DNA of 64,000 nt, taken from assembly GCA_963837325.1 (NCBI GenBank), contig CAWIMV010000001.1, forward strand, positions 496,001 to 560,000, given 5' to 3'. Positions 32,989 through 41,349 of the stretch are shown here, piece after piece. How positions within the stretch are numbered: the first letter of the stretch is position 1; every line of letters begins with the position of its first letter. A model generated the notes under the pieces. That model did no database searches and had not been told where the DNA came from. It saw only the letters and a list, made by a program, of their open reading frames with translations. Position numbers and translations under genes: made by a program. This stretch comes from CAVQKZ01 sp963837325. Lineage in GTDB: Bacteria; Actinomycetota; Actinomycetes; Mycobacteriales; Jatrophihabitantaceae.

Positions 32989-33748
32989 ACAGCGCCCACT
33001 CCAACGCACCGCGGACTTCGAAGTTGCCGTCACGGGAGCCTGTTGGGCACGTCTCGCGGGACCTAGCGGGCAGGATGATGAAGCGTTGGGCGCCGGGCAG
33101 GCAAGACATGACGGATTTCCGTACCACCACCGACGCAGGCCGGCCCGCGAGGCGAACGCCCTCGTCGCAGCCGACGTTGAGCACCCGCCCGGGCGTGACC
33201 CCGGTGACCTCGGCCACAAGCGCACCGTTGTTCGGACAGACCCGCTCCACACCTGCTTGCGGCGGCGTAGCGCCTGTCCTAACGCGTTGCACCGCGGGGT
33301 CTCCGAGGTACCCGAGTGCATCCGGCAGGCGGCAGGGCGTGGAAGCGGCGATGCTGCCGTCGTTCACCGGCGTACCGTGACTGATCGCGTCCCGGTCTCG
33401 CCACAGTCGGTGCAGGTCCGGCAAGCCGGTCCCAAATGCGTGGGAGGCAGGATCGGATCCCGGAAGATCGCGCACCGTCGGCGGCACGTGAAGAGGGTTG
33501 TGAGTTTCGCTTGCTGGCTTAGATCGCCCCATTCGTGATCCGAGCGGTATGGGCATTTCGAACCTGTAAGACATCGACCTGCGCAGGCCTACGAGCGCGG
33601 TGCCGCGTGCGTGCGAAAGGAAGGTCAGTGCTGGGCGCAGATGCAAATAAGGCCTGCATCGCAGTCATCGGGTGTTTGAGCGGCCGTGCGTCGAGCGACT
33701 GGTAGAGCACGTTGTGGACGACGCGGCCGGTCTCGTCGAAGCGCCAGA
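32989..33748. other. Degenerate region without intact genes
   Basis: There is no intact coding sequence. Open frames on both strands lack credible domains except for a short methyltransferase-like segment on the minus strand (33143-33250, listed separately). The region lies between the epoxide hydrolase and a broken qcrB fragment and looks like accumulated debris. Confidence 0.45.
33143..33250 (-). pseudogene. Possible SAM-methyltransferase remnant
   Basis: About 36 codons on the minus strand resemble the start of class I methyltransferases: NNGALVAEVTGVTPGRVLNVG followed by CDEG, a slightly decayed motif I (consensus VLDVGCGEG). No later motifs can be followed and the frame runs into unrelated sequence, so if real it is a fragment. 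Confidence 0.3.
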
Positions 33749-34071
33749 CTTCAGCGTCGACTCGTACGCCCGGGACATCGTCACGCCGCGCATCGGCAGG
33801 TATCGGCCGTGGTAGACGACCTCGGCTGCTGAGGGGTCGAAGAAGAACGTCAGGTACGTGCCGGTGAGCAGCAGCACGATGAACGAGTAGAGCGCGATTT
33901 GGCCATCATGAAGGTCCAGTGATCCGGGAACACCTTGTTCAGGTAGGGCCGACTGGCCCAGGCGACCTTGTACCGGTCGTCGACGAATGCACCCGCACGC
34001 CCAACGCGGATCCGCGGCTCGCCCCCTCGGTGCGCAGTTGCCCGTTCCGTAGTCACCTGACCCGATTGCAT
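33749..34071 (-). pseudogene. qcrB (cytochrome bc1 complex cytochrome b) N-terminal fragment, frameshifted
   Basis: On the minus strand the N-terminal part of an actinobacterial QcrB can be read: VDDRYKVAWASRPYLNKVFP then DHWTFM in one frame, and after a one-base deletion near 33902, IALYSFIVLLLTGTYLTFFF, a membrane helix, then VVYHGRYLPMRGVTMSRAYE in the next frame. Similarity stops after about 110 residues, before the haem-binding helices. It cannot make a working cytochrome b. The rest of the qcr operon is not nearby, so this is a translocated or recombined piece. Confidence 0.7.
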
Positions 34072-34329
34072 ACACATCTCCTGGACTGCAGTTCAGAACT
34101 CACTCTCTTGGGACGATCTACGAGCAGTCGTTGTGACATTCCGCGAGCCACGCAGGACTGCGGCGCGTTGCCCCGGTGTTCCTCGCCGGAGTGCGTGGCT
34201 GCATCGTTGGTTTTCTCCGAAGGTGTTCGGGTGAACGCCAACGAGGCGTAGGGCCCAGGGCGGCCGGAGACCGACTGCGGATCGGGGCGGAGGTCCCGGG
34301 ACACGTCCAGGTGGTGGACGTTGTGCTCC

Positions 34330-34651
34330 CTCGAGCACGCTCTTGGCACGTCACCAGCGCACGAGCACCCGCACACGTCGCGAAGTACGTTTCCTGGATG
34401 GACGAGGGTTTCGGCTTGCCGGAACCGGTTCGGTTGTTCAGTGTGCCTTTCGGTTCTCGCCCGCCGTGTTCGCGGCGACTAACGTCAACTGCAACTCTGA
34501 GCGCACTGAAGGGGCGCCACTCAAGGTTGCCTTGGCTCCTACGACAAGCCGAATCGCCAGACTCGCCAGATGAGTCGAGGTCGACATCGGATGTCCGATC
34601 TCGACCTCGTCACCGCAACGAACTATCTGATGCGGACGGCTCAGTGCGGCT
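34330..34651 (+). pseudogene. Decayed partial duplicate of the PPOX-type oxidoreductase gene
   Basis: This stretch is clearly similar at DNA level to 35278-35610, the 3' end and downstream flank of the intact oxidoreductase gene. Both read CTCGAGCACGC-CT-G-CACG at the start, GCCGGAAC-GGTTCGGTT-TTCAG mid-way and CGCAACGAACTATCTG near the end. Several indels destroy the reading frame. The 5' two thirds of the gene are missing or unrecognisable. It points to a tandem duplication followed by decay of the left copy. Confidence 0.65.
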
Positions 34652-35004
34652 AGACGAGTCAGCCCTGCGTGCCGTGACGTGTGCGGTCTGAACACTCGAC
34701 CCATGTCACAGACCGGCGGGATGAGTCGTCTCATGGCTGAGACAGTTTCTCAAGATCGGTAAGGCGATGATCATGCAGGTGTTTGTGGCAGGTGCGCCCA
34801 GCGTCCTGGGGTGGCGGTTACAAGCTCAGGCCACTGGGGCCGGTAGCGACGCCTACGCTGTCGCCCACGAGGCAAACCACGCTCGACGGACCACGGATTG
34901 ACCGCAGGAGCAACCAGAGCTGCCGCACGCAACCATGCCCCAAGTCTGTCGGTTGTACGCCCACTGTGACCCGATGACCAGACCAGCATGATGGAGGACC
35001 TCGA
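34652..35004. other. Region between the two oxidoreductase copies
   Basis: No gene is recognisable. The last 15 bases hold the GGAGG ribosome-binding site of the oxidoreductase at 35005, eight bases before its TTG start. A promoter was not identified. Confidence 0.4.
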
Positions 35005-35436
35005 TTGCCCGTGCTATTCGACATCGGGAAGACGTTCGGCGCTCGCACGGACGAGCGACTCCACAATGAAATGACAGCGTGGCTGACATCAGTGGACCGC
35101 ACTGGAACGCCGCAACCAACGCCGGTGTGGTTCCTTTGGAACACCGGCGAGTCATCGGCGCTGCTGTATAGTCCGCCGACCGCGAAGCGGCTGAGCCGGA
35201 TCCAGGCTAATCCGCGCAGTTCGTTGCACGTCAACGATGACGGAGAAGGACACCGCTTCGTCGTACTCACCGGATCTCTCGAGCACGCGCTCGACACGGC
35301 ACCAGCGCACGAGCACCCCGCATACGTCGAGAAGTACGGGCCCTGGATGGAAAAGGTCTTCGGCTCGCCGGAACGGTTCGGTTCGATGTTCAGTGTGCCT
35401 TTGCTTTTTCGTGCCAGCCGTGTGCGCGGCGACTAA
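35005..35436 (+). CDS. PPOX-class F420/FMN-dependent oxidoreductase (TIGR03667/Rv3369-like)
   Basis: A 143-residue split-barrel protein of the pyridoxamine-5'-phosphate-oxidase superfamily. The segments WLTSVDRTGTPQPTPVWFLW, KRLSRIQANPRSSLHV and the C-terminal HPAYVEKYGPWMEKV match the mycobacterial-type group that binds F420 or FMN. It probably reduces or oxidises small substrates in the cytosol. The start is a TTG with GGAGG eight bases upstream. A decayed partial duplicate lies 650 bases upstream. The C-terminus (VPLLFRASRVRGD) is close to the normal family length. Confidence 0.8.
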   Translation: MPVLFDIGKTFGARTDERLHNEMTAWLTSVDRTGTPQPTPVWFLWNTGESSALLYSPPTAKRLSRIQANPRSSLHVNDDGEGHRFVVLTGSLEHALDTAPAHEHPAYVEKYGPWMEKVFGSPERFGSMFSVPLLFRASRVRGD

Positions 35437-36076
35437 CGTCAAGTGTCAACTACAAGCGCGCTGAGGGTGGGCCGCTGAAGGTGGCCTTGGCTCATGTGAG
35501 CAAGCCGAACCGGCAGAACTCGCCAGATGATCTCGAGCTCCGACGCCGGATCCCCGATCTCGCCTCGTCGCCGCAACGAACTATCTGGTGCGGACGGCCT
35601 GGTGCGGCCAAGTGCCGTAACGAATCCAATCGCTCGAGGCCGCTCTGGCGAACGTAGGTGTCACATTCGCGGGCTACGCGGTGTCTCATGCCAGACGCCA
35701 GTGTGGCGTCGGTTCGAAGACACTAACCGGGAGCAAAGATGGGCTGGCCGCGCCGCCACTCACGTCGTGAGTTGGAACCTGTTCGCGAAACCCGGTCTCG
35801 GCCTCAACGAGCAGATCCTGCACGCTCAGGAGGTCGCCGAGGTAACCACGTTCGCACGCACCGGCAGACCCACTGCCGAGAACACCCCGAGCTGGCCGGA
35901 CTTCAACCACAACTCTGGTTAGGTGTCTGGCTCCCGGGAGCGACATTCACGTCATGACAACCACACAGGTAGCTCTGGCGCAGAACTCTGCGTTGTGGAA
36001 CGCGATAGCCCCAAATCTGAAATAACCAATCCGAGGCCGGCACGACCGTGGTCGCAGCAGAAAAGAAAGAGACCGC
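35437..36076. other. Degenerate region; possible carboxylesterase C-terminal remnant
   Basis: The first part (to about 35610) is the flank shared with the upstream duplicate. At about 35820-35922 the plus strand encodes a short segment with FARTGRPTAENTPSWPDFN, similar to the C-terminal end of type B carboxylesterases, preceded by nothing recognisable. No intact gene is visible. The final 60 bases presumably contain the promoter of the SDR gene at 36077. Confidence 0.35.
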
Positions 36077-36991
36077 ATGTTGAATCTTCCAGACGACCGC
36101 GGCCGGTGCGTGCCGCTCAGTACTAATGGGTCGACGGACGACGAGCCGGCGGTCTGGTTCGTCACTGGTGGCTCGTCGGGATTCGGTGCAGCGACGGTGC
36201 GAGCCGCGCTCGCCTGCGGGTACCGGGTCGCCGCGACCGCCCGCGACTCCCGGGTACTGCGCAGCACGGAAGGTATAAGTAGCGGGCGGTTGCTCGCCCT
36301 CGATCTTGATCTGCGCGACAACGCTTCGATTGCGACGGCGGTCGAGCGTACCTACGACGCGTTCGGGCGGATCGACGTGTTGTTCAACAACGCAGGCTCG
36401 GCTACCGTCGGGGCGGTCGAGGAGCTCACCGACGACCTGCTGCGCGATCAATTGGAAGTCAACGTCGTCGGGCCGCTGGCTGTCGTGCGCGCGGTACTGC
36501 CGCGGATGCGTCAGCGGAGACGCGGACGAATCCTGCAAATGAGCTCGATGGGCGGGCGGTGCGCGTTTCCGGGTCTCGGGGCGTATCACGCAAGCAAGTT
36601 CGCACTGGAGGGCGCTTCGATCGCGCTGGCGCAGGAGGTGGCCCCACTCGGCATCCAGGTCACGCTGATCGAGCCCGGCGATTTCCGTACCCCGGTGCTC
36701 TCGCCGGACCGGCTGACCTTCAGCGCACCGATGCCGGAGTACGACGAGACTGTCGGTCAGGCCCGCGCCGGTATCGCCGGCCTCGACGGCAAGCAACCGG
36801 GCGATCCTGATCGCCTCGCCGCGGCCGTGATCGCAGTCGCCCAGTCGGCCGACGCGCCGCTCCAGCTCGCGCTCGGACCTGACAGTTACCACCGGCTGGA
36901 AGCACAGCTCGCGGAGCAGTTCGCCGAGCTGCGCGCATGGGAACACCTGTCACTGTCCACCGACTTCCCTGACACCGACCAGCCGTCGTAG
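36077..36991 (+). CDS. SDR-family oxidoreductase
   Basis: A roughly 304-residue NAD(P)-dependent SDR. The cofactor motif is TGGSSGFG near residue 30, NNAG near residue 97, and the catalytic residues lie in MSSMGG and YHASK. The Arg after the second strand (AATARD) favours NADP. It has an N-terminal extension of about 25 polar residues; a later start is possible. Length and motifs fit the group often annotated as SDR family oxidoreductase of actinobacterial secondary or xenobiotic metabolism. It is isolated between degenerate regions. Confidence 0.85.
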   Translation: MLNLPDDRGRCVPLSTNGSTDDEPAVWFVTGGSSGFGAATVRAALACGYRVAATARDSRVLRSTEGISSGRLLALDLDLRDNASIATAVERTYDAFGRIDVLFNNAGSATVGAVEELTDDLLRDQLEVNVVGPLAVVRAVLPRMRQRRRGRILQMSSMGGRCAFPGLGAYHASKFALEGASIALAQEVAPLGIQVTLIEPGDFRTPVLSPDRLTFSAPMPEYDETVGQARAGIAGLDGKQPGDPDRLAAAVIAVAQSADAPLQLALGPDSYHRLEAQLAEQFAELRAWEHLSLSTDFPDTDQPS

Positions 36992-37241
36992 CGTCCGCGC
37001 GAACGACCACTCGCCGGCCACGAACGTCAACCGTGCCGGCCAGCATCGCCGCGACTCCCTCGATGAACCACGCGTTCAACATCGACAACCGCGGCCTGCT
37101 CCGCTGGAGCGAACTCTGGGCACATCGCCACCGTGCTCGATGTCGACAGCGCGCGATATGTCGCATCGCGACGACAACCTCAGTGATCTGCCCGGTGTAC
37201 TCAGCACGGACGACGTCGAAGATCGTTACCTGTACCGCGCC

Positions 37242-37601
37242 GGGAGTGGCTGTTCGGCCTACGTGTCCAAGCCGGCCTGGCAGCACGACAAGCACTGCGG
37301 CATGCGCACTGTCGCTGACCCTTCTGCTGACGCCGACCCGGACACCGGCTTGGCCGTCTACGAAACGTTCCTGTCCGGCGGCGACGGCGGGTTCTTGGTC
37401 GGTGGTGGAACCAGCCAGTCCGCGCCCCTGATCGCGGCGATGATCGCCCGATCCGGGCGCGTGCTCGATGGCCCCGGCCCGCTCTACGCGCCACGCGCAT
37501 CGCTGTTCGACGACGTTGGCGGCAGCAACGGTTACTGCGGCAACGACTACCTCTGCACCGCAACGCGTGGCTACGACGCCCCGACCGGCGTCGGCACACC
37601 C
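37242..37601 (+). pseudogene. Sedolisin-like (S53) secreted serine protease, C-terminal fragment
   Basis: About 120 codons match the last third of actinobacterial S53-type proteases: GSGCSAYVSKPAWQ, MRTVADPSADADPDTG, the catalytic Ser in GGGTSQSAPLIAA, and GSNGYCGNDYLCTA then GYDAPTGVGTP. The N-terminal two thirds, with signal peptide, propeptide and the Glu/Asp catalytic residues, are absent, and the frame continues into antisense of the next gene. The fragment cannot be active. Confidence 0.65.
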
Positions 37602-37685
37602 CGACGGCGTCACCGCGCTATAACGCCGATCATCAAGAGACAGCCATTCCGAGCGATGCGAGCTAGATTGCGACTGTGCCTCGGA

Positions 37686-38768
37686 CTAGGTGTTTCGGCG
37701 GTTCAAGTGCATCTCGTGATCCGATCTGGCCGCGCGCTCCCCACCTTCGCCCGGCTGCGCGGCGCGGTCGGCGAACAAGTAGGCACCTATGGTGAAGACC
37801 AACATCCCGCCGAGGAGCTGCATCGTGTACGTGACGTTCATCAGCTCGCTGATCCGCCGCGACGGGTCGTGATTTTCCAGCGCGGTGAGCATCATGTAGC
37901 CGCCCCAGCACGCGAGCGCCGCGGAGCCGACAAAGGCCAGGGACAGCGGAAGGCGCAGCGGCAGGGTGCCGGCACGTGGGAACGCGACCAGCAGCAGTCC
38001 CGTCACCGTCATCACCGCGAACAAGGCGTAGGCCGCCTCGAGTGCGTAGAAATCACCCGTCCGGTCGGCGATCTTGGTGGCGGTGAGCCCGCTCGTCGAA
38101 CCGGTGGCCCACAGCAGATGGGTCGTCAACGGCACGAGCATCACTGCGGAGGCGACCAGGGCCATGGTTCGCTGAACGCCTCGCGTCGGACCCTGCTGCG
38201 CCAGCTCCGAGATCCGGCCTCGCCACAGATGTCCCCAGCGCGCGCGTGCATAAAGGACGAAGAGCGCGCCCAGAGCGAGAGCCTGGACGATGAAGCCCGT
38301 ATAGACGACGCTGAACACCCACTCGTCCAGGAACGGGCGCCCGGCGGGTCCGCCGGAGGGCGCCGTGGTTCCACCCAGCAACCGGGCAACGAGTTGCAGC
38401 GGGTAGCCGACCATGATCGGGCTGAGCAGACCGGTGGCGCCCCAGGCGGGAAAAATGAGGAGCCAGACGGGCGCTCGTCGACCCCATGGCTGGGTGAGCA
38501 GCAGTGCGAGCACGACCACCATCGAATCGAGCAGGGCGCTCTCGAAGCTGCCGACGATCAACGTGCTGTGGTGATCGAGCAGCGTGCTGCCAGCGGGGAT
38601 GCCGGCGCGGCTGCCGGACGCCCAGGCGATCTTGAGCGCGAGATAGGGCACGCAGGCAGTGAAGGCCGCAGCGCGCAGGACCCGTTCGGCGTTGCGAGGC
38701 TTGTTGAACACCACATCGGGTTCGGCCGGTCGGGGTCGATGCGGGCCGAGGGTGGGTGTGGAGATCAC
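37686..38768 (-). CDS. Integral membrane protein of unknown function (about 8 TM)
   Basis: A 360-residue protein with about eight hydrophobic segments, roughly at residues 28-50, 72-94, 99-130, 150-175, 200-222, 238-262, 270-294 and 307-330, and a charged C-terminal tail. I do not recognise the family. It lies 109 bases downstream of a truncated NarL-type response-regulator gene on the same strand, so the pair may once have belonged to a two-component locus with the membrane protein as target or sensor partner. The hydrophobic pattern argues that it is a real coding sequence; the long plus-strand frame opposite is a shadow. Confidence 0.7.
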   Translation of the reverse strand: MISTPTLGPHRPRPAEPDVVFNKPRNAERVLRAAAFTACVPYLALKIAWASGSRAGIPAGSTLLDHHSTLIVGSFESALLDSMVVVLALLLTQPWGRRAPVWLLIFPAWGATGLLSPIMVGYPLQLVARLLGGTTAPSGGPAGRPFLDEWVFSVVYTGFIVQALALGALFVLYARARWGHLWRGRISELAQQGPTRGVQRTMALVASAVMLVPLTTHLLWATGSTSGLTATKIADRTGDFYALEAAYALFAVMTVTGLLLVAFPRAGTLPLRLPLSLAFVGSAALACWGGYMMLTALENHDPSRRISELMNVTYTMQLLGGMLVFTIGAYLFADRAAQPGEGGERAARSDHEMHLNRRNT

Positions 38769-38877
38769 AGCGATTTTCCTTTGCTGGTGGGCGCTTGCTG
38801 GTGTCCCCAGCGTGCTCGTGACGCCGCTGTAGTGCGTCGGATCGCGGGATGGTTCTCGTCCGACCGCGGGATGATCC

Positions 38878-39372
38878 CTACGCCGGACGGACCAGACCGT
38901 GGTCGTAGGCGAAGATCACGACGTGGACGCGATCACGCAGTCTGAGCTTGCCCAGGATGCGCCCGACATGGGTCTTCACTGTCGCCTCGGATAGATAAAG
39001 CCGCCGAGCGATCTCGGGGTTCGCATAACCTTGCGCGATCTCGCCGAGTACCTCGCGCTCACGGTCGGTGAGCACGGCAACCGCGTCGTCGTCGCGCTGG
39101 CGCGGTTCGCCGCGGCCGAGGTGGTCCAGCAGGCGCCGGGTCGTGGACGGCGCGATCACCGCGTCACCGGAGTGCACGGCGCGGATCGCCGCGATCACGT
39201 CGGCGGCCGAGGCGTCCTTGAGCAGGAAACCGCTCGCACCGGCCCGCAGGGCGGCATAGGCGTAGTCGTCCAGGTCGAAGGTCGTCAGCACGATCACCTT
39301 GGGCCCGTCGTCTCGCGCGGTGATCAACGCGGTCGCATCGACGCCGTTCATCCGCGGCATCTGGATTCTCAC
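38878..39372 (-). pseudogene. NarL/LuxR-type response regulator lacking the receiver N-terminus
   Basis: 164 codons begin at IQMPRMNGVDAT, the residues directly after the phosphoacceptor Asp of NarL-type receivers. The remaining receiver (KVIVLTTFDLDDYAY, GASGFLLKDASA) and the LuxR DNA-binding domain (LTDREREVLGEIAQGYANPE, SEATVKTHVGRILGKL) are intact. About 50 N-terminal residues including the Asp are missing. Beyond about 39366 the sequence changes to unrelated DNA leading into an IS481 remnant. A GTG at 39372 could still start a truncated protein containing the DNA-binding domain. Confidence 0.75.
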
Positions 39373-39520
39373 AAGATCACAAAACGCGGACGAAGCACGC
39401 GCCTTTTTGCGACCGCTGGCGCCGCTGTTGGGCGTCTCTTCCGCCTGGTGTCACAAACGACGGGGCTGTGTCGTCTTGAGTTTCGCAGACAGTTCTGGAG
39501 GCTCCGTCGCGAACGAAGGG

Positions 39521-39962
39521 GTGAAGAAATGGCTACGCGCCCAATCGGTTCAGCCCGCCACGATCGGCGACCTGCAGACCCTGCTCGACGCCTTCCTCGA
39601 CACCTACAACCAGCACCGGCCACACCGATCGCTGCCCCACCACGCCACACCCGCCACGATCTACACCAGCCTGCCCAAAGCCACCCCGAACGGCGACCGC
39701 AGCAGCGACACCCACGACCGCGTCCGCCACGACAAGATCGACAAAGCCGGCAGCGTCACCCTGCGCGTCGCCGGCCGACTACGCCACATCGGCGTCGGCC
39801 GAACCTACGCCCGAACCGACGTCATCCTGCTCGTCCAGGACCTGCCACGTCCGCATCATCGACACCGCAACCGGAGAACTCCTACGCGACCTGATCATCG
39901 ACCCCCGCCGCGACTACCAACCCACCGGCCGACCACCCGGCCCCGCCACCAAAAAGAAATAG
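39521..39962 (+). pseudogene. IS481-family transposase remnant (C-terminal, frameshifted)
   Basis: The plus strand encodes the C-terminal third of an IS481-type DDE transposase: VKKWLRAQSVQPATIGDLQT, then LDTYNQHRPHRSLPHH with the terminal part of the rve domain, then the C-terminal SVTLRVAGRLRHIGVGR region. Near 39843 an extra base breaks the frame; the true continuation HVRIIDTATGELLRDL to the stop at 39960-39962 is in the neighbouring frame. The N-terminal HTH and the first two catalytic Asp residues are missing. It abuts the truncated response regulator, and its 3' end lies next to tRNA-Arg. Confidence 0.8.
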
Positions 39963-39963
39963 C

Positions 39964-40012
39964 CCGAACCTGCACACCGCAGGTCCGAGCCATTCCGATG
40001 TCTCGAGACATC
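39964..40012. repeat. Stem-loop and 16-bp palindrome between transposase remnant and tRNA-Arg
   Basis: CGAACCTGC-ACACC-GCAGGTCCG (about 39965-39987) is an imperfect stem-loop. Read leftwards from tRNA-Arg it is followed by a T-rich run (ATTTCTTTTT), so it can serve as an intrinsic terminator for the tRNA. GATGTCTCGAGACATC at 39997-40012 is a perfect palindrome and lies four bases from the tRNA CCA; similar TGTCTCGAGACATCA ends occur in actinobacterial IS481 elements as I recall, so it may be the IS terminus. Confidence 0.5.
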
Positions 40013-40015
40013 ACA

Positions 40016-40091
40016 TGGTACCCCCGGCAGGACTCGAACCTGCGACCAATCGCTTAGAAGGCGACTGCTCTATCCGCTGAGCTACGGGGGC
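40016..40091 (-). tRNA. tRNA-Arg (anticodon TCT)
   Basis: A 76-base tRNA on the minus strand. The acceptor stem is GCCCCCG/CGGGGGT with a G-U pair at position 1-72, the D arm reads GCTCAGCGGATAGAGC, the anticodon loop CTTCTAA contains TCT, and the T arm is CAGGTTCGAGTCCTG. CCA is encoded. It reads AGA, a rare arginine codon in high-GC genomes. It is transcribed away from the 40155 gene and is flanked at its 3' end by an IS481 remnant, suggesting an insertion hotspot. Confidence 0.95.
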
Positions 40092-40154
40092 GAGGCGGCT
40101 TCTATCGTGCCATCCGATCGTCCGCTCCAGCCCCGTCGCCGGGTTTTGGCGAGC

Positions 40155-41117
40155 TCAGTGCGCGTAGAACTGTAGAAGTTTGCGCCAGACCGGATAGTTC
40201 AGGTAGCCGGTCACGCTCAGGTGATGCCGACGCTGGAACAAGATGATGATCGCGCGGGTGGCGGGGGTGTAAACGCCGGACGCGGGGACGTGCAGCACCG
40301 TCTGGACGACGGCGAGCGGCGGACCGGCTGACGATTGTGCGCCCGAATAGTGCACCAGGGTCCGCACCGTGGCCGACGCCTTGGCCGGCGGGTTAACCAC
40401 CGGGAAGCGCGCACATGCGTGCGGGTTGTAGACGTAGTAGCGCGCGGCCCAGTTCAGGTCCCGGGGCCGGCAGGGTCCATAGTCGGTGGCGTAGACCTTC
40501 TTCGCCCAGTAGGTCGTCCGGCCTTCGGCACCGTTCCAGGTGAGCGAGATGTGCACGTGGGTGCGGTGGCAGGCGTTGTCGTTGCTCACCTGCGGCAGGT
40601 GCGCGCAGTTGTTGTACGGCTGCCAGCCGCCCTCCCAGATCCGGTTATTCCAGATCAGGTACATGACGCCCAGGCGACGGGCCATCGCGAACTTCTGGCC
40701 GGCCTTGTCCGTGGCGAGCAGCCAGTTGATGAACGCGCCCGCGTCGGCGGCCTGTGCCCTGTTGCGCAGCGACGTCATCCAGTCGATGGCACGGCCCTCG
40801 TAGTGCTCGCTGACCGGCCCATCGGTTCCGCAGTTGTATAGGCCGCCCACAGGCACGCCCCGATATGTCGTGGACAGCAGTCGGACGAGCTTCGCGGTGC
40901 CGGGCTGGAAGAACGGATCGCACCCGGTCTGGGGCACGTAGGGGATGTACTGGGACTCGATGGCGCTGGGCAGCCCGGAGGGGACGGGCGGCACAACCGC
41001 GGCGGCAGGACCGGCTGCGACGATCAGCGACGAGAGCATGGCCGCGAGCGCGAGAACGACGACAGTGGGTCGGCCGGCGACCCTGGACCGGGCAATTGAT
41101 CGCAGCATGGTGCACAT
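40155..41117 (-). CDS. Secreted M15-like (ARB-07466/VldE-type C-terminal domain) protein with peptidoglycan-binding-like tail
   Basis: A roughly 320-residue exported protein. The N-terminal signal peptide (hydrophobic residues about 15-40, AAGPAAAVV) is followed by a domain with GPVSEHYEGRAIDWM and HRTHVHISLTW, the His/Asp/His metal-site pattern of M15-like actinobacterial proteins. The C-terminal 60 residues (VVQTVLHVPASGVYTPATR, QRRHHLSVTG) look like a peptidoglycan-binding repeat. The start is placed at ATG 41117 (41108 also possible) because the frame upstream to 41240 is polar and Arg-rich. Probable role: cell-wall remodelling outside the membrane. Confidence 0.75.
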   Translation of the reverse strand: MCTMLRSIARSRVAGRPTVVVLALAAMLSSLIVAAGPAAAVVPPVPSGLPSAIESQYIPYVPQTGCDPFFQPGTAKLVRLLSTTYRGVPVGGLYNCGTDGPVSEHYEGRAIDWMTSLRNRAQAADAGAFINWLLATDKAGQKFAMARRLGVMYLIWNNRIWEGGWQPYNNCAHLPQVSNDNACHRTHVHISLTWNGAEGRTTYWAKKVYATDYGPCRPRDLNWAARYYVYNPHACARFPVVNPPAKASATVRTLVHYSGAQSSAGPPLAVVQTVLHVPASGVYTPATRAIIILFQRRHHLSVTGYLNYPVWRKLLQFYAH

Positions 41118-41349
41118 ATCGGCCGCCCGAGCCCGGACTTGAGGCCGGCGGCTGGTCGATCCGGCCTCGCCACTACGTCGCGCCCTAGCCGCGGGTTCTG
41201 ACATCGGCCGCCAGCTGTCCACAGGCCCGGACTTGTCCACAGCTCGCCGATTACCGGCCCCCGAGTGTCGGCCGGACCGGGTTCAGTGGCGGCACGCCCA
41301 GGAAGGGTGCACCGGATCAGTACCGGACCGAACGAGTAGGAGCACCGCC

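Noticed and set aside
32954..33646. 230-codon minus-strand open frame as an intact gene
   Set aside because: Only a short methyltransferase-like patch (33143-33250) is recognisable and no complete domain can be traced.
37140..38945. 601-codon plus-strand open frame as one protein
   Set aside because: Only codons at about 37242-37601 match a protease; the remainder is antisense to a membrane protein with eight hydrophobic segments.
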